NCBI RefSeq assembly: GCF_001425265.1
Contig: NZ_LMEC01000026.1
Location: forward strand, 247,392-311,391
Origin: Massilia sp. Root418
GTDB lineage: Bacteria; Pseudomonadota; Gammaproteobacteria; Burkholderiales; Burkholderiaceae_D
Length of the DNA stretch: 64,000 nucleotides
Direction of reading: 5' to 3'
Under the pieces are notes generated by a model. That model was given only the letters and a program-made list of their open reading frames with translations. It did not search any database and was not told the DNA's origin. Position 1 is the first letter of the stretch. Each line of letters begins with the position of its first letter. The position numbers were made by a program, and so were the translations under genes. Of this stretch, positions 10,021-21,432 are shown one piece after another.

Positions 10021-10046
10021 GGCGGACCTTTCGACGAAGTTGTTCC

Positions 10047-10069
10047 GATCGGTACGGTATGTACCGATC
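10047..10069. promoter_or_regulatory. Palindromic operator of the TetR/NTF2-like operon
   Basis: A perfect 9-bp inverted repeat, GATCGGTAC / GTACCGATC, is separated by the five bases GGTAT. It lies 27 bp in front of the NTF2-like start codon. The geometry and place fit a TetR dimer site overlapping the promoter. Binding by this TetR protein is inferred from position. Confidence 0.75.
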
Positions 10070-10092
10070 AGTACAATTACTATAGTCGGGGT

Positions 10093-10584
10093 TCAGGCCG
10101 GCTGCAAGCAGTTTTTGCGCGGCGGCGCCGCAAGCTGCGCGCTGATGATGCGGTCCCAGGCCAGCGCGCAAGCGCCCACCACGCCGGGCAGGCAAAAGAT
10201 CAGCGTGCCGTTGGCGTAGCCGGCCAGCGCGCGCGATTGCACGATGGTGCTGCCGACAGCGCTGTAGGCAAGGTGCTGCAGCAGGTCGCCGAAGCCGCGT
10301 ATTTCCTGTTCCAGCAGGCCCGCTGCCGCCTCCGGCACCGCGTTGCGCCGCACGAAACCGCTGCCGCCCGAGCTGAGGACCACCTGGATCTCCGGATCGG
10401 CGATGCAGTCGCTCAGCACCCGCCGCACCGCGCCCACGTCGTCGCCCACGCAGACGCGCCGCACCACGCTGTGTCCGGCCGCCGCAGCGCGCGCGGCCAG
10501 CAGTTCCCCTGCTCCGTCCCGCCCGGTGCCGCGCGGGCTGCTCACACTGAGCACGGCACAACGCAGGCTGATTGCTTCGGGCAC
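10093..10584 (-). CDS. Divergent MoaB/MogA-like molybdopterin-binding protein
   Basis: MoaB/MogA proteins adenylylate molybdopterin during molybdenum cofactor synthesis. The overall fold pattern is present: an N-terminal strand LRCAVLSVSSPRGTGRDGAG, GHSVVRRVCVGDDVGAVRRV, and the substrate loop. The loop reads SSGGSGFVRRNAVPEA, whereas the family norm is GGTG...RD.TPE, so the conserved Asp has become Asn and the Thr has become Ala. Activity is therefore doubtful. The start is a GTG, 3 bp after the GNAT stop, so the two genes are co-transcribed. Confidence 0.78.
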   Translation of the reverse strand: MPEAISLRCAVLSVSSPRGTGRDGAGELLAARAAAAGHSVVRRVCVGDDVGAVRRVLSDCIADPEIQVVLSSGGSGFVRRNAVPEAAAGLLEQEIRGFGDLLQHLAYSAVGSTIVQSRALAGYANGTLIFCLPGVVGACALAWDRIISAQLAAPPRKNCLQPA

Positions 10585-10587
10585 GTG

Positions 10588-11346
10588 TCAGCCTTCCACG
10601 CCGTAGTGGCGCGCGTAGCGGCTGTCCAGGTTGGCCAGCGGCATGAGCAGGAACAGGTCGGCGCTTTCGAAGTCAGGATCCCAGGCCGGTTCGCCGCAGA
10701 TCCACGCACCCGAACGCATATAGCCCTTGAGCAGCGGCGGCACTTGCGGGTTCTGCGACGCTTCCAGTTTGCTGTAGGGGAAAGGCAGGTGGGGCGTGAC
10801 GCGGTATTCGGCCGGGGCCATGTGCTTGGCGGCCAGGGAGTTGTACACGGCCACGGCATTGTGGCCACCGTCGGCCAGGCTGATACTGGCGCAACCGGCC
10901 AGGAAGTCGCAGCGTTCGCGGCGCATGTATTCGGCAAGGCCGGACCACAGCAGCATGATGACGCTGCCGCCACGGTAGTCCGGGTGGATGCAGGCGCGGC
11001 CGGCTTCCACGATGCGGTTGCGCACGTTGTTCAGGCGGCTGAGGTCGAATTCGTTTTCGGAGTAGACGCGGCCCAGCTTGTGGGCGCGCGAGGCGCTCAG
11101 CAGGCGGTAGGTGCCCACCACGCTCAGAGTGTTGGTGTCGCGCACGATCAGGTGATCGCAGTGCTCGTCGAACTCGTCGCTGTCCAACCCGTCTTCACTG
11201 GCCAGCGCGGTCAGGCCCATCGTTTCGATGAAGACCTTGTAGCGCAGGCGCTGCACTTCGCGCAGTTCCTCCGGCGTGCTGGCCATGCTGAGCGCCAGCT
11301 TGGCGGAGGAAGTGCGGATTTCCGTCTGTAAGATAGGCTGTTGCAT
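10588..11346 (-). CDS. OlsB-like GNAT acyltransferase
   Basis: This 252-residue protein of the GNAT superfamily resembles OlsB, which acylates ornithine as the first step of ornithine-lipid synthesis, and related autoinducer-synthase-like acyltransferases. Key blocks are LREVQRLRYKVFIETMGL (start of the GNAT fold), RNRIVEAGRACIHPDYRGG (cofactor-binding region) and CDFLAGCASISLADGG. The ATG at 11346 is preferred because of a good AAGGAC ribosome site; an in-frame TTG at 11376 is possible. No adjacent olsA is seen, so the acceptor substrate is uncertain. Confidence 0.82.
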   Translation of the reverse strand: MQQPILQTEIRTSSAKLALSMASTPEELREVQRLRYKVFIETMGLTALASEDGLDSDEFDEHCDHLIVRDTNTLSVVGTYRLLSASRAHKLGRVYSENEFDLSRLNNVRNRIVEAGRACIHPDYRGGSVIMLLWSGLAEYMRRERCDFLAGCASISLADGGHNAVAVYNSLAAKHMAPAEYRVTPHLPFPYSKLEASQNPQVPPLLKGYMRSGAWICGEPAWDPDFESADLFLLMPLANLDSRYARHYGVEG

Positions 11347-11440
11347 GCTTCGTCCTTGTGAGTTGAGACGAAGCAAGCGTAGCCCTGTAATACTTCAGGA
11401 CCGTGACAATGTCATGTCACTTTGGTTACATACAACGGGC

Positions 11441-12163
11441 TCAGACCTTTTTGGGGCGGCCGGTTTTCAGCTGCGGCAAGGAGCCCAGCACGCTTTTCAA
11501 GGTGGCCATGTCGGTCTTGCTGATCAGCGCGACGCCGACGCGCAGCAGCTCGCTTTTCTTGATCTCGAAACCGGCTTTCAGGGCGGCCTTCTTCACTTGG
11601 CCCAGCACGGCGTATTCGGCTTCCGGCATGGTGAAGCTGTCGCGTACCAGTTTTTCCTTGCGGACCTTTTCCTTGGCCGCGTCCGCAGGCCTGGCGGCGG
11701 CTTTCGGTGCGGCTTTCGGCGCGGCTTTCGGCGACGCTTTCACGGCTTTCGGTGCGGCTGGCTTGGCCGGCTTGGCGGCCTTCGCTGCGGCGGCCTTGGG
11801 CGCTGCAGTTTTCGCGGCGGCGGCTTTAGGTGCCGTGGCTTTGGGTGCTGTGGCTTTAGGTGCGGCGGCTTTAGGTGCGGACGCTTTAGGCGCAGCAGCC
11901 TTGGACGCTGCGGCCTTCGGTGCAGCGGCCTTCGGTGCCGCGGCTTTCGGTGCGGCAGCTTTCGGTGCGGCAGCTTTCGGAGCGGCCGCCTTCACGGCGG
12001 CGGTCTTCGGTGCAGCTGCTTTCGCTGCGGCTGCGCGCGGCGCAGCCGGCTTGGCGCCGTTCACTTTCGCTGCCGCGGCCTTGGGGGCGGTTGCGGTGGG
12101 GACGGCCGCCTTGGGTTCGGAAGCTTTCTCTTCAGGTTTGACTGCGCTATCGGTTTTGTTCAT
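11441..12163 (-). CDS. Histone H1-like protein with Lys/Ala/Pro repeats
   Basis: Residues from about 30 to 160 are a low-complexity array of the five-residue unit KAAAP with small variations, giving a long basic disordered arm like eukaryotic H1 tails and bacterial AlgP/Hc-type proteins. The C-terminal 70 residues are different: a folded domain (RDSFTMPEAEYAVLGQVKKA, then SELLRVGVALIS, ending GRPKKV). The likely role is nucleoid condensation or DNA binding, inferred from composition. The ATG at 12163 is chosen for its CTGGAG ribosome site; a GTG two codons upstream is possible. Repeat number is expected to vary between strains. Confidence 0.8.
   Translation of the reverse strand: MNKTDSAVKPEEKASEPKAAVPTATAPKAAAAKVNGAKPAAPRAAAAKAAAPKTAAVKAAAPKAAAPKAAAPKAAAPKAAAPKAAASKAAAPKASAPKAAAPKATAPKATAPKAAAAKTAAPKAAAAKAAKPAKPAAPKAVKASPKAAPKAAPKAAARPADAAKEKVRKEKLVRDSFTMPEAEYAVLGQVKKAALKAGFEIKKSELLRVGVALISKTDMATLKSVLGSLPQLKTGRPKKV
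11690..12120 (-). repeat. Degenerate 15-bp tandem repeats coding for KAAAP units
   Basis: Within the H1-like gene the DNA repeats with a period of about 15 bp (for example GGTGCGGCAGCTTTC-like units near 11940-11985). It encodes Lys-Ala-Ala-Ala-Pro again and again. Such arrays tend to change copy number by slippage or recombination. Confidence 0.75.
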
Positions 12164-12201
12164 TTCCACTCCAGAATTTTCAACAATATAAACAATATAT
12201 A

Positions 12202-13340
12202 CTATTTTTGAGGAGCCTGCTCATTTGCAACATCTTCCGCGTCGCGGAACTTGCTGGCGATCTCAGCGAAAACGCCCTCGATCTCCAGGAAGGCGTCCAG
12301 GATATCCGGGTCGAAATGCGTGCCGCGCCCGTCCTGCATGACGGCGACCGCCTCGGTATGGCTGAAAGGCGGCTTGTAGATGCGCCTGGAAATCAACGCG
12401 TCGTACACGTCCGCCACTGCCATCAGGCGCGCCGACAGGGGGATCGCCTCGCCCGCCAGTTTTTCCGGGTAACCCGAACCGTCCCATTTCTCCTGGTGCG
12501 AATGGGCGATTTCGCGGGCGTAGGTGAGGAAGCCGTTGCTGCCGCCGATGTACTCCTCCACCTGGCGTATGGTGTCGCGCCCGCGTACGGCGTGCAGCTT
12601 CATGATCTCGAACTCCTCCTGATCCAGCTTGCCCGGCTTGAGCAGGATGCTGTCCGGGATGCCGACCTTGCCGATGTCGTGCAGCGGCGCAGACTTGTAC
12701 AGCAGCGTGATGTTCTCGTCCGTGAGCTCGGCGGCGAAGCGCGGGTGGCTTTGCAGCTTGCGCGCCAGCGCCGCCACGTAGTTCTGCGTACGGCGGATAT
12801 GGTTGCCGGTTTCGTTGTCGCGCGTTTCGGCCATGGTGGCCATGGCCATGATGGTGGCGTCCTGCATCAGCGAGAGCTGGCCGGTGCGCTGCTGCACCAG
12901 GCTTTCCAGGTTGGTGTTTTCCGTCTTCAGGGTCTGGCTGGCGGCGCGCAGCTTCAGGTGCGTGGCCACGCGGGCGAACAGGATGGGCGGACTGACAGGC
13001 TTGGTCAGGTAGTCCACCGCGCCCAGGCGCAAGCCCAGCGCCTCGTCCTCGGGCTGGCTCTTGGCGGTCAGGAACAGCACCGGGATATCGGCGGTGGCAG
13101 GATTCTGCTTGAGGCGGCGGCAGGTTTCGTAGCCGTCCATGCCCGGCATCATCACGTCCAGCAGCACCAGGTCCACCGTGGAGGTCTCGGCGATCTGCAG
13201 CGCGGTAGCGCCGTCCTTGGCAACCTTGGTATTGTATTTATCCTTCAGCAGCATGGACAGCAGCGTGATGTTGTCCGGTGTGTCGTCGACAATCAGGATG
13301 GTCTGGCGGGCGGTCTGGTTAGTAGTATTCATTCTGGTGT

Positions 13341-13344
<4 letters not shown>
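12202..13344 (-). CDS. HD-GYP response regulator (c-di-GMP phosphodiesterase, RpfG-like)
   Basis: An N-terminal receiver domain (residues about 15-130) has the phospho-acceptor Asp in LVLLDVMMPGMDGYE and the Lys of YLTKPVSPP. The C-terminal HD-GYP domain (about 180-365) carries HDIGKVGIPD and HQEKWDGSGYPEKLAGE with DVYDAL, so the metal site and GYP loop are intact. It should hydrolyse cyclic di-GMP when phosphorylated. Its start overlaps the stop of the hybrid kinase gene by 4 bp (ATGA), so the kinase is its probable partner. Confidence 0.93.
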
Positions 13345-16510
<3,166 letters not shown>

Positions 16511-16511
<1 letters not shown>

Positions 16512-17302
16512 CAGCCTCCCTCGCCTTCCAGTGCCGCGCGCTCCAGCTTTTTATAGGCCGGACTGGCGCGCTCCTGCGCCATGGCATTCCAGATGCGCTG
16601 CGCCAGCTCCGGCCGGCGATGTGCCATGCCGTGCGACAGCACCAGGAAATACGGCTTTTCAATCAGCGGCAGCGGCATGACTTCCAGCTGGGCCGCCACC
16701 GGGCTGCGCATGACGGCCGCCGCGTCGCTGCCGCCCATGGCCGCCGCGCCGACCCGCCCGGCGGCCAGCTTGCGCGCCAGCTCGTCGGCCCGCTGGCTGC
16801 CCTCGTCCACCTCCACCCCCAGCCCGCGCAGCATCGCACCCACCGAGTAGCCGAGCTGGAAGCCGACCGGCCCGTCCAGCTTGCGCAAGGCCTTGCCGTC
16901 CCACTCCACGGCGCTGCCCTTGCGGCGCAACAGCATGTAGCGGTCCACGTGCATGCGCTTGGTGTTGTCGGCGCCGGCATTGGGATCGCCGGGGAACACG
17001 CCCAGCGCGCGGCGCTCCGGCATGTAGCTGACCGCGAACGCGCCGTCGTATGCATTGGCCTGCAGCTGCGCCAGGCAGCGCTTCCAGGGCATGCTGTGGA
17101 AGTCGAAGCGGATGTTGAGGCGCTGCTCCACCATGCGCAGCAGCGCGAAATTGAGGCCGCCCTGCTGCTCGGTGCGCCAGGGCTGCACGTTGGCGCGTTC
17201 GAAGCACAGGGTGACGGTCTCCACCGGCGCGGCGGCGGCTGGAACCTGCAGGGCGCAGCCCAGCGCAGCAAGGGAAAGCCAGGCCAGGCAGCTGCGCGCC
17301 AT
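16511..17302 (-). CDS. Periplasmic solute-binding protein (family 3-like), likely sensor partner
   Basis: This 263-residue exported protein has a signal peptide (MARSCLAWLSLAALGCALQV, cleaved near AAA-AP). Its pattern is that of amino-acid-type binding proteins: the NIRFDFHSMPWKRCLAQLQA block, AVSYMPERR, and GYSVGAMLRGLGVEVD. No transporter genes are adjacent. It sits between ppx and the hybrid kinase with 2 bp and 1 bp junctions, so it more likely presents a ligand to the kinase than feeds a transporter. The reading frame stays open further upstream, but those residues lie antisense-free inside ppx and are not part of this protein. Confidence 0.83.
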
Positions 17303-17304
17303 GG

Positions 17305-18759
17305 TCAGGCGTTGGCCCGGATGCTGAAGTCCACGCCCACTTCGTCCCACAGTTCCTGCTCCTTCTCCATCCAGTAGGACACCGTGGGGTGGTCGGCCAC
17401 CCACTCGCGCCGCAATTCCAGCTCGATCCGGTTCTTCATGCGCAGCTTCAGTTCCGTGAAATCGATGTCGATGCGCGAGTGCATGAACAGGATGGCCAGG
17501 CGCAGCGCCACCACGGCCTTGGCGAAGTCGCCGTCGGTGAGCGCGTCGCCCACCTTGCGCAGGTTGCCCTTCTGCGCCACGATCAGGCGGCCCATGGTTT
17601 TCTGCTCGCGCGTGGTAAAGCCGGGCAGGTCGGCGTTTTCCACCATGTAGCACGCGTGCTTGTGGTAGCCGGTCTGCGACACCACCATGCCCACCTCGTG
17701 CAGCAGCGCGCTCCAGGCCAGCAAGCGGGTGTAGTTGTCGGTGGCCGGTTTCATCTGCGCATACAGCGCAGCGGCGTATTCGGCCACGCGGTTGGCGCGC
17801 CCCTCGTCCACCTGGAATTTCTGCAGGAAGGCGCGCACCGACTGGTCGCGGCGGTCGCGCTTGGTCGAGCGCAGCTGCAGGTCCCACATCACCCCCACCC
17901 GCAGGCCGGCTTCGATCGGCGTCAAAGCGGCCACGCCCAGCTCGTGCACCAGGGCGATCAGCACGGCCAGGCCGCCGACGATGGTGCTGGCGCGGTCCGG
18001 GCGCAAACCCGGCATGTCCATCCGGCTGACGTGGCCGGCGGCGATGAAGCGCTTTTTGAGCGCCTCCAGGCTGACCGCCGTCACGCCGTTGCCCAGCTTG
18101 TTCTTCTCGATGATCTCGGCGATGGCGCGGATCGTGCCCGACGAGCCGTAGCACTTCTTCCAGTATTCGGGATGGTAGGGCGGCGCCGCGTCCTCGAAAT
18201 GGCTGCGCGCCGACAGGATGGCGGCCTCGAACGAGGGCCCGTCCACCCGCCCGCCGACGAAGAAGGACAGGCTTTGCTTGACGCTGCCGATGGAGAACGA
18301 TTCCACCCGCTCGATGTCGCTGCCGCGCCCCAGTATCAGCTCGGTGGAGCCGCCGCCGATGTCGATCACCAGGCGCCGCTCGCCGGGCAGGTTGAGCGCA
18401 TTGGACACGCCCATGTAGATCAGCCGCCCCTCTTCCTCGCCGGAGATGATTTCGATGGGGTGGCCGATTGCCTGTTCGGCGGCGGGCAGGAAGGCGGCCG
18501 CGTTGCGCGCCAGGCGCAAGGTGGAGGTGGCCACCACGCGCACCGCTTCCAGGTCGTAGCCCTCCAGCACCAGGCGGAAATTCTTCAGGCAGCCGAGGGC
18601 GGACTGCATGGCGGCCTCGGTGAGGTTGCCGGACGCGTCCAGCCCGGCCGCCAGCCGGATCGGCTCGCGCGCCGATTTGACGACGCGGATCTCGTCGCCG
18701 TCATGCTTGCCGATGGCAAGCCGAAAACTATTGGAACCCAGGTCTACCGCTGCGTACAT
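17305..18759 (-). CDS. ppx: Ppx/GppA exopolyphosphatase family protein
   Basis: The 484-residue protein of the ASKHA fold cleaves inorganic polyphosphate or the guanosine pentaphosphate tail. The N-terminal phosphate loop is MYAAVDLGSNSFRLAIG; the second loop is VIDIGGGSTELILGRG (about residue 133). A C-terminal HD-like helical domain (LLAWSALLHEVGMVVSQTG, about 375-395) is typical of full-length Ppx. A GGAG ribosome site supports the ATG at 18759. Ppx and GppA cannot be separated by eye. It is followed at 2 bp by the solute-binding gene, which links polyphosphate or (p)ppGpp turnover to the signalling block. Confidence 0.9.
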   Translation of the reverse strand: MYAAVDLGSNSFRLAIGKHDGDEIRVVKSAREPIRLAAGLDASGNLTEAAMQSALGCLKNFRLVLEGYDLEAVRVVATSTLRLARNAAAFLPAAEQAIGHPIEIISGEEEGRLIYMGVSNALNLPGERRLVIDIGGGSTELILGRGSDIERVESFSIGSVKQSLSFFVGGRVDGPSFEAAILSARSHFEDAAPPYHPEYWKKCYGSSGTIRAIAEIIEKNKLGNGVTAVSLEALKKRFIAAGHVSRMDMPGLRPDRASTIVGGLAVLIALVHELGVAALTPIEAGLRVGVMWDLQLRSTKRDRRDQSVRAFLQKFQVDEGRANRVAEYAAALYAQMKPATDNYTRLLAWSALLHEVGMVVSQTGYHKHACYMVENADLPGFTTREQKTMGRLIVAQKGNLRKVGDALTDGDFAKAVVALRLAILFMHSRIDIDFTELKLRMKNRIELELRREWVADHPTVSYWMEKEQELWDEVGVDFSIRANA

Positions 18760-18905
18760 GCTACTTGCTCCAGGTGTGGGTCCGTGTATTGATTCCAGCA
18801 TCGATTTATACTGTTTATATGAAAATGCTACCACAGTAAGGCTCGATTGTGACGCGATGATGACACTCTGTTCCGTGCGCGAGGCTCGGCGGCGACACTC
18901 AGCCG

Positions 18906-20072
18906 CTACACTTCCTCGGCGATGGTGGCGTCCGGCGCCTCCGCCACGCGGTTGGCGCCGCCCAGCATGGCCTGCTGCAGGGCGCCGTCGGCGCGCTTGA
19001 ACAGCGTGACGGTGCTGTCGTCGGCGCGGATAGTGGTCACGCCCATGCTGGCGCTCAGGCTGATCATGGCCTTGTCGGCGCGCACCGGCTGGCTGGCGAT
19101 GGCGGCGCGGATGCGCTCGGCCACCATGGCCGCGTCCTGCTGCGAGGTGCGCGGCAGCTGGATGGCGAATTCGGCGCCGCCCAGGCGGCCCATCAAATCG
19201 CTGTCGCGCAGCTGCTTCTTGCAGATCTCCACCATGGCCTTGAGCACCACGTCGCCCACCGTGTGGCCGTAGCTGTCGTTGACGCGCTTGAACTGGTCCA
19301 GGTTCAGCAGAATGAGCGCGGTGGGCAGGCCGGGGCGGCGCGCCAGCGCCATCCATGGCGCCAGCGCCTGGTAGAAGCCGCGCCGGTTCGGCACGTCCGT
19401 CAGCGGGTCCACCACTTCCAGGCGCGCCAGCTCGGCCTGCAGCTTTTCGCGCGACAGCAGCAGGTAGCCGAAGGCATTGGTGAGCATCATCAGGTACAGC
19501 GCGCCGAAGCCCACGCCCTGCAGCACCAGCGGGCCGACCCAGGACCAGCCCTCCGGATAGGTGGCCGCCAGCACGCCGCGCCCTGCCACCAGCATGCTCA
19601 GGCCCGCCATGACCACCACCAGGTAGCGCCGCAGCATGCTGCCGCCGCGCCACGCCAGCGCCAGCGCGGCCACGCCGGACAGGAAGAAGCCGCTCACGAT
19701 GAGGAAGCCGGCCGCCGCGCGCGGCCCCGGCGCCACGTCCAGGAAATGGCAGGCCAGGTAGGCGGTGGACGTGCCGGCCAGGGCCGGCAGCATCCAGCGG
19801 CGCCAGCCGGGGCGCCCGGCCGCCTGCCATAGCGCGCCGGCGTCCAGCGCCATGCCGGCGAACAGCAGCACATTGGCCAGCGGTCCGGTCAGCAGGTCCG
19901 GCAGCACGCCGCGGAAGTACAGCAGGAACCAGGCCGCCGCCTGCAGCTGCTTGGCGACCGCCCAGGTGGACAGGCTGAGGGACTTCTTGCTTTCGTACTC
20001 GAAGAAGAACAGCGCCGCGCACAGGCTCAGATTGCCCAGCGCCAGCGCCAGTACCAGGGTTTTGATATCCAT
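18906..20072 (-). CDS. Membrane GGDEF protein with degenerate GGAEF signature
   Basis: The N-terminal half has about six or seven hydrophobic helices (residues 1-205). A C-terminal diguanylate cyclase domain follows, with DPLTDVPNRRGFYQAL and LNLDQFKRVNDSYGHTVGD intact. The signature reads GGAEF (A300), replacing the metal-binding Asp/Glu that catalysis normally needs. The inhibitory-site motif RxxD is intact (R289-D292), at the usual five-residue distance. It may therefore bind c-di-GMP without making it. The gene lies 146 bp before ppx on the same strand. Confidence 0.9.
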   Translation of the reverse strand: MDIKTLVLALALGNLSLCAALFFFEYESKKSLSLSTWAVAKQLQAAAWFLLYFRGVLPDLLTGPLANVLLFAGMALDAGALWQAAGRPGWRRWMLPALAGTSTAYLACHFLDVAPGPRAAAGFLIVSGFFLSGVAALALAWRGGSMLRRYLVVVMAGLSMLVAGRGVLAATYPEGWSWVGPLVLQGVGFGALYLMMLTNAFGYLLLSREKLQAELARLEVVDPLTDVPNRRGFYQALAPWMALARRPGLPTALILLNLDQFKRVNDSYGHTVGDVVLKAMVEICKKQLRDSDLMGRLGGAEFAIQLPRTSQQDAAMVAERIRAAIASQPVRADKAMISLSASMGVTTIRADDSTVTLFKRADGALQQAMLGGANRVAEAPDATIAEEV

Positions 20073-20105
20073 GAGGGGGACAGCGGGCCGCGCCTGCGGC
20101 CCGGC

Positions 20106-20381
20106 TTACACTTCGTGTTCGACGTTGGTGCTGCCGTCGCCGATCTTGCTGGCCCAGGCCTTGGAGAAGAATTCCTTCTCGTCTTCGGTAGGGGCGTCGT
20201 GCCAGAACACGATCAGGGTGCCCTTGTGGTCGTGGATTTGCGTGAATTTCTCGATGAAGCTGGACTTGCCGGCCATATCGGCCAGCGCCGCCACGTAGCC
20301 ATAAACCCGGCCCAGGCGCTCGATGCGGTCCGGTTCGGTGAAGCTGTTCGTGGCGGTAATGGTCGGGTGATCTAAAAACAT
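20106..20381 (-). CDS. Hypothetical protein, 91 aa
   Basis: I do not recognise this family. The protein is small, slightly acidic and soluble, with no signal peptide. A predicted helix (RIERLGRVYGYVAALADMAG) is followed by a strand (TLIVFWHDAP) and a C-terminal acidic helix (TEDEKEFFSKAWASKI). Coding bias fits the neighbours. It lies 33 bp before the GGDEF gene on the same strand and may be the first gene of the signalling block. Confidence 0.65.
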   Translation of the reverse strand: MFLDHPTITATNSFTEPDRIERLGRVYGYVAALADMAGKSSFIEKFTQIHDHKGTLIVFWHDAPTEDEKEFFSKAWASKIGDGSTNVEHEV

Positions 20382-20530
20382 GGTGTGCTCTCTCCACGGT
20401 GGCCGCTGCCTATGTCGGCAATGTACCTAGAATTAGTGTGCGTGTAAATGAATATGCGCGGCCGCATGCTCTCCGCTACAATCCCCCGAGCTTATCAGAA
20501 CTTAACCGTTGACAACAAGGTCAGCAAGCC
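20382..20530. promoter_or_regulatory. Divergent promoter region, signalling block / spermidine-synthase-like gene
   Basis: This 149-bp region lies between divergent genes and should hold both promoters. It is moderately AT-rich around 20420-20460 and 20490-20520. I see no convincing operator or terminator. Confidence 0.3.
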
Positions 20531-21301
20531 ATGCCCGCCACTCTGCACCACACTCCGGCCCCGCCCGCGCCGCCGCGCGTGCGCACGCGCGGCCGCCTGC
20601 GCACGCTGGAATTCCAGCCCGGCATGGTGCAAAGCGAAATGCACGTGGCCGATCCGGACCGGCTGGTGCTGGCCTATGCGCGCGCCATGATGTGCTTCGT
20701 GCTGTTCCAGCCGCGTCCGGCCCACATTGTCATGGTCGGCCTGGGCGGCGGATCGCTGGCGAAGTTCTGCTACCGCTACCTGCCGCACAGCCGCATCACG
20801 GTGATCGAACTGCGCGCGGACGTGATCGCGCTGCGCGCCCAGTTCGCCATCCCGCCAGACGACGAACGCTTTAGCGTCGTGCACGCCGACGCCAGCCACT
20901 ACATGGCCACCCTGCGCGGCGCCGCCGACGTGCTGCTGGTGGACGGCTTCGACCAGGACGGCCTGCCGCCTGCGCTGGCCAGCGCCGCCTTCTACGCCGA
21001 CTGCCGGCGCGCCCTGCGCCCGGGCGGCGTGCTGGTGGCCAATGTGTTCAGCTACGATCCCCAGTATCCGGCCGTGCTGCGCCGGCTGCGCGCCTGCTTC
21101 CGGCAGCGCGTTGGGAGCTTCCATGGCATTGCCGGCAACAACCGCCTGCTGTTTGCGATCAACAGCACCAGCGCCGTGCCGACACCGGCGCAGCGCGCCC
21201 TGCAGCGGGCGGCGCACCGGCGCGGCCCCGCCTGGGGCCTGGCGCACCGCCTGCTGGCACACTGGACCGTGCTGCGGCTGCGCTGGCTGAACAGCGGTTA
21301 A
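20531..21301 (+). CDS. Spermidine synthase-like methyltransferase-fold protein
   Basis: This 256-residue protein has the Rossmann fold of the spermine/spermidine synthase superfamily: HIVMVGLGGGSLAKFCYRYL (nucleotide-binding loop, about residues 66-85), ITVIELRADVIAL, VVHADASHYM and VLLVDGFDQDGLPP. The conserved catalytic Asp-rich segment is present as LVDGFDQDG, but the N-terminal beta domain is reduced. True spermidine synthase activity is uncertain. Many such stand-alone proteins are annotated only as fused or orphan family members. It is monocistronic. Confidence 0.8.
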   Translation: MPATLHHTPAPPAPPRVRTRGRLRTLEFQPGMVQSEMHVADPDRLVLAYARAMMCFVLFQPRPAHIVMVGLGGGSLAKFCYRYLPHSRITVIELRADVIALRAQFAIPPDDERFSVVHADASHYMATLRGAADVLLVDGFDQDGLPPALASAAFYADCRRALRPGGVLVANVFSYDPQYPAVLRRLRACFRQRVGSFHGIAGNNRLLFAINSTSAVPTPAQRALQRAAHRRGPAWGLAHRLLAHWTVLRLRWLNSG

Positions 21302-21432
21302 GCAACATTATCAAATCGAAATAATTGTTGTCAGTTAGAATTATTTTTTTTCGAAATTATGCCGAACGGCAAGTTTTGTGACAAACTAATGGCGGCCCCA
21401 TCCCCGCCGAATTTTCACTGTACAGGAAAGCA

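Noticed and set aside
17303..18154. Long upstream extension of the solute-binding gene
   Set aside because: It overlaps ppx on the same strand in another frame, has no similarity, and the signal peptide starts at 17302.
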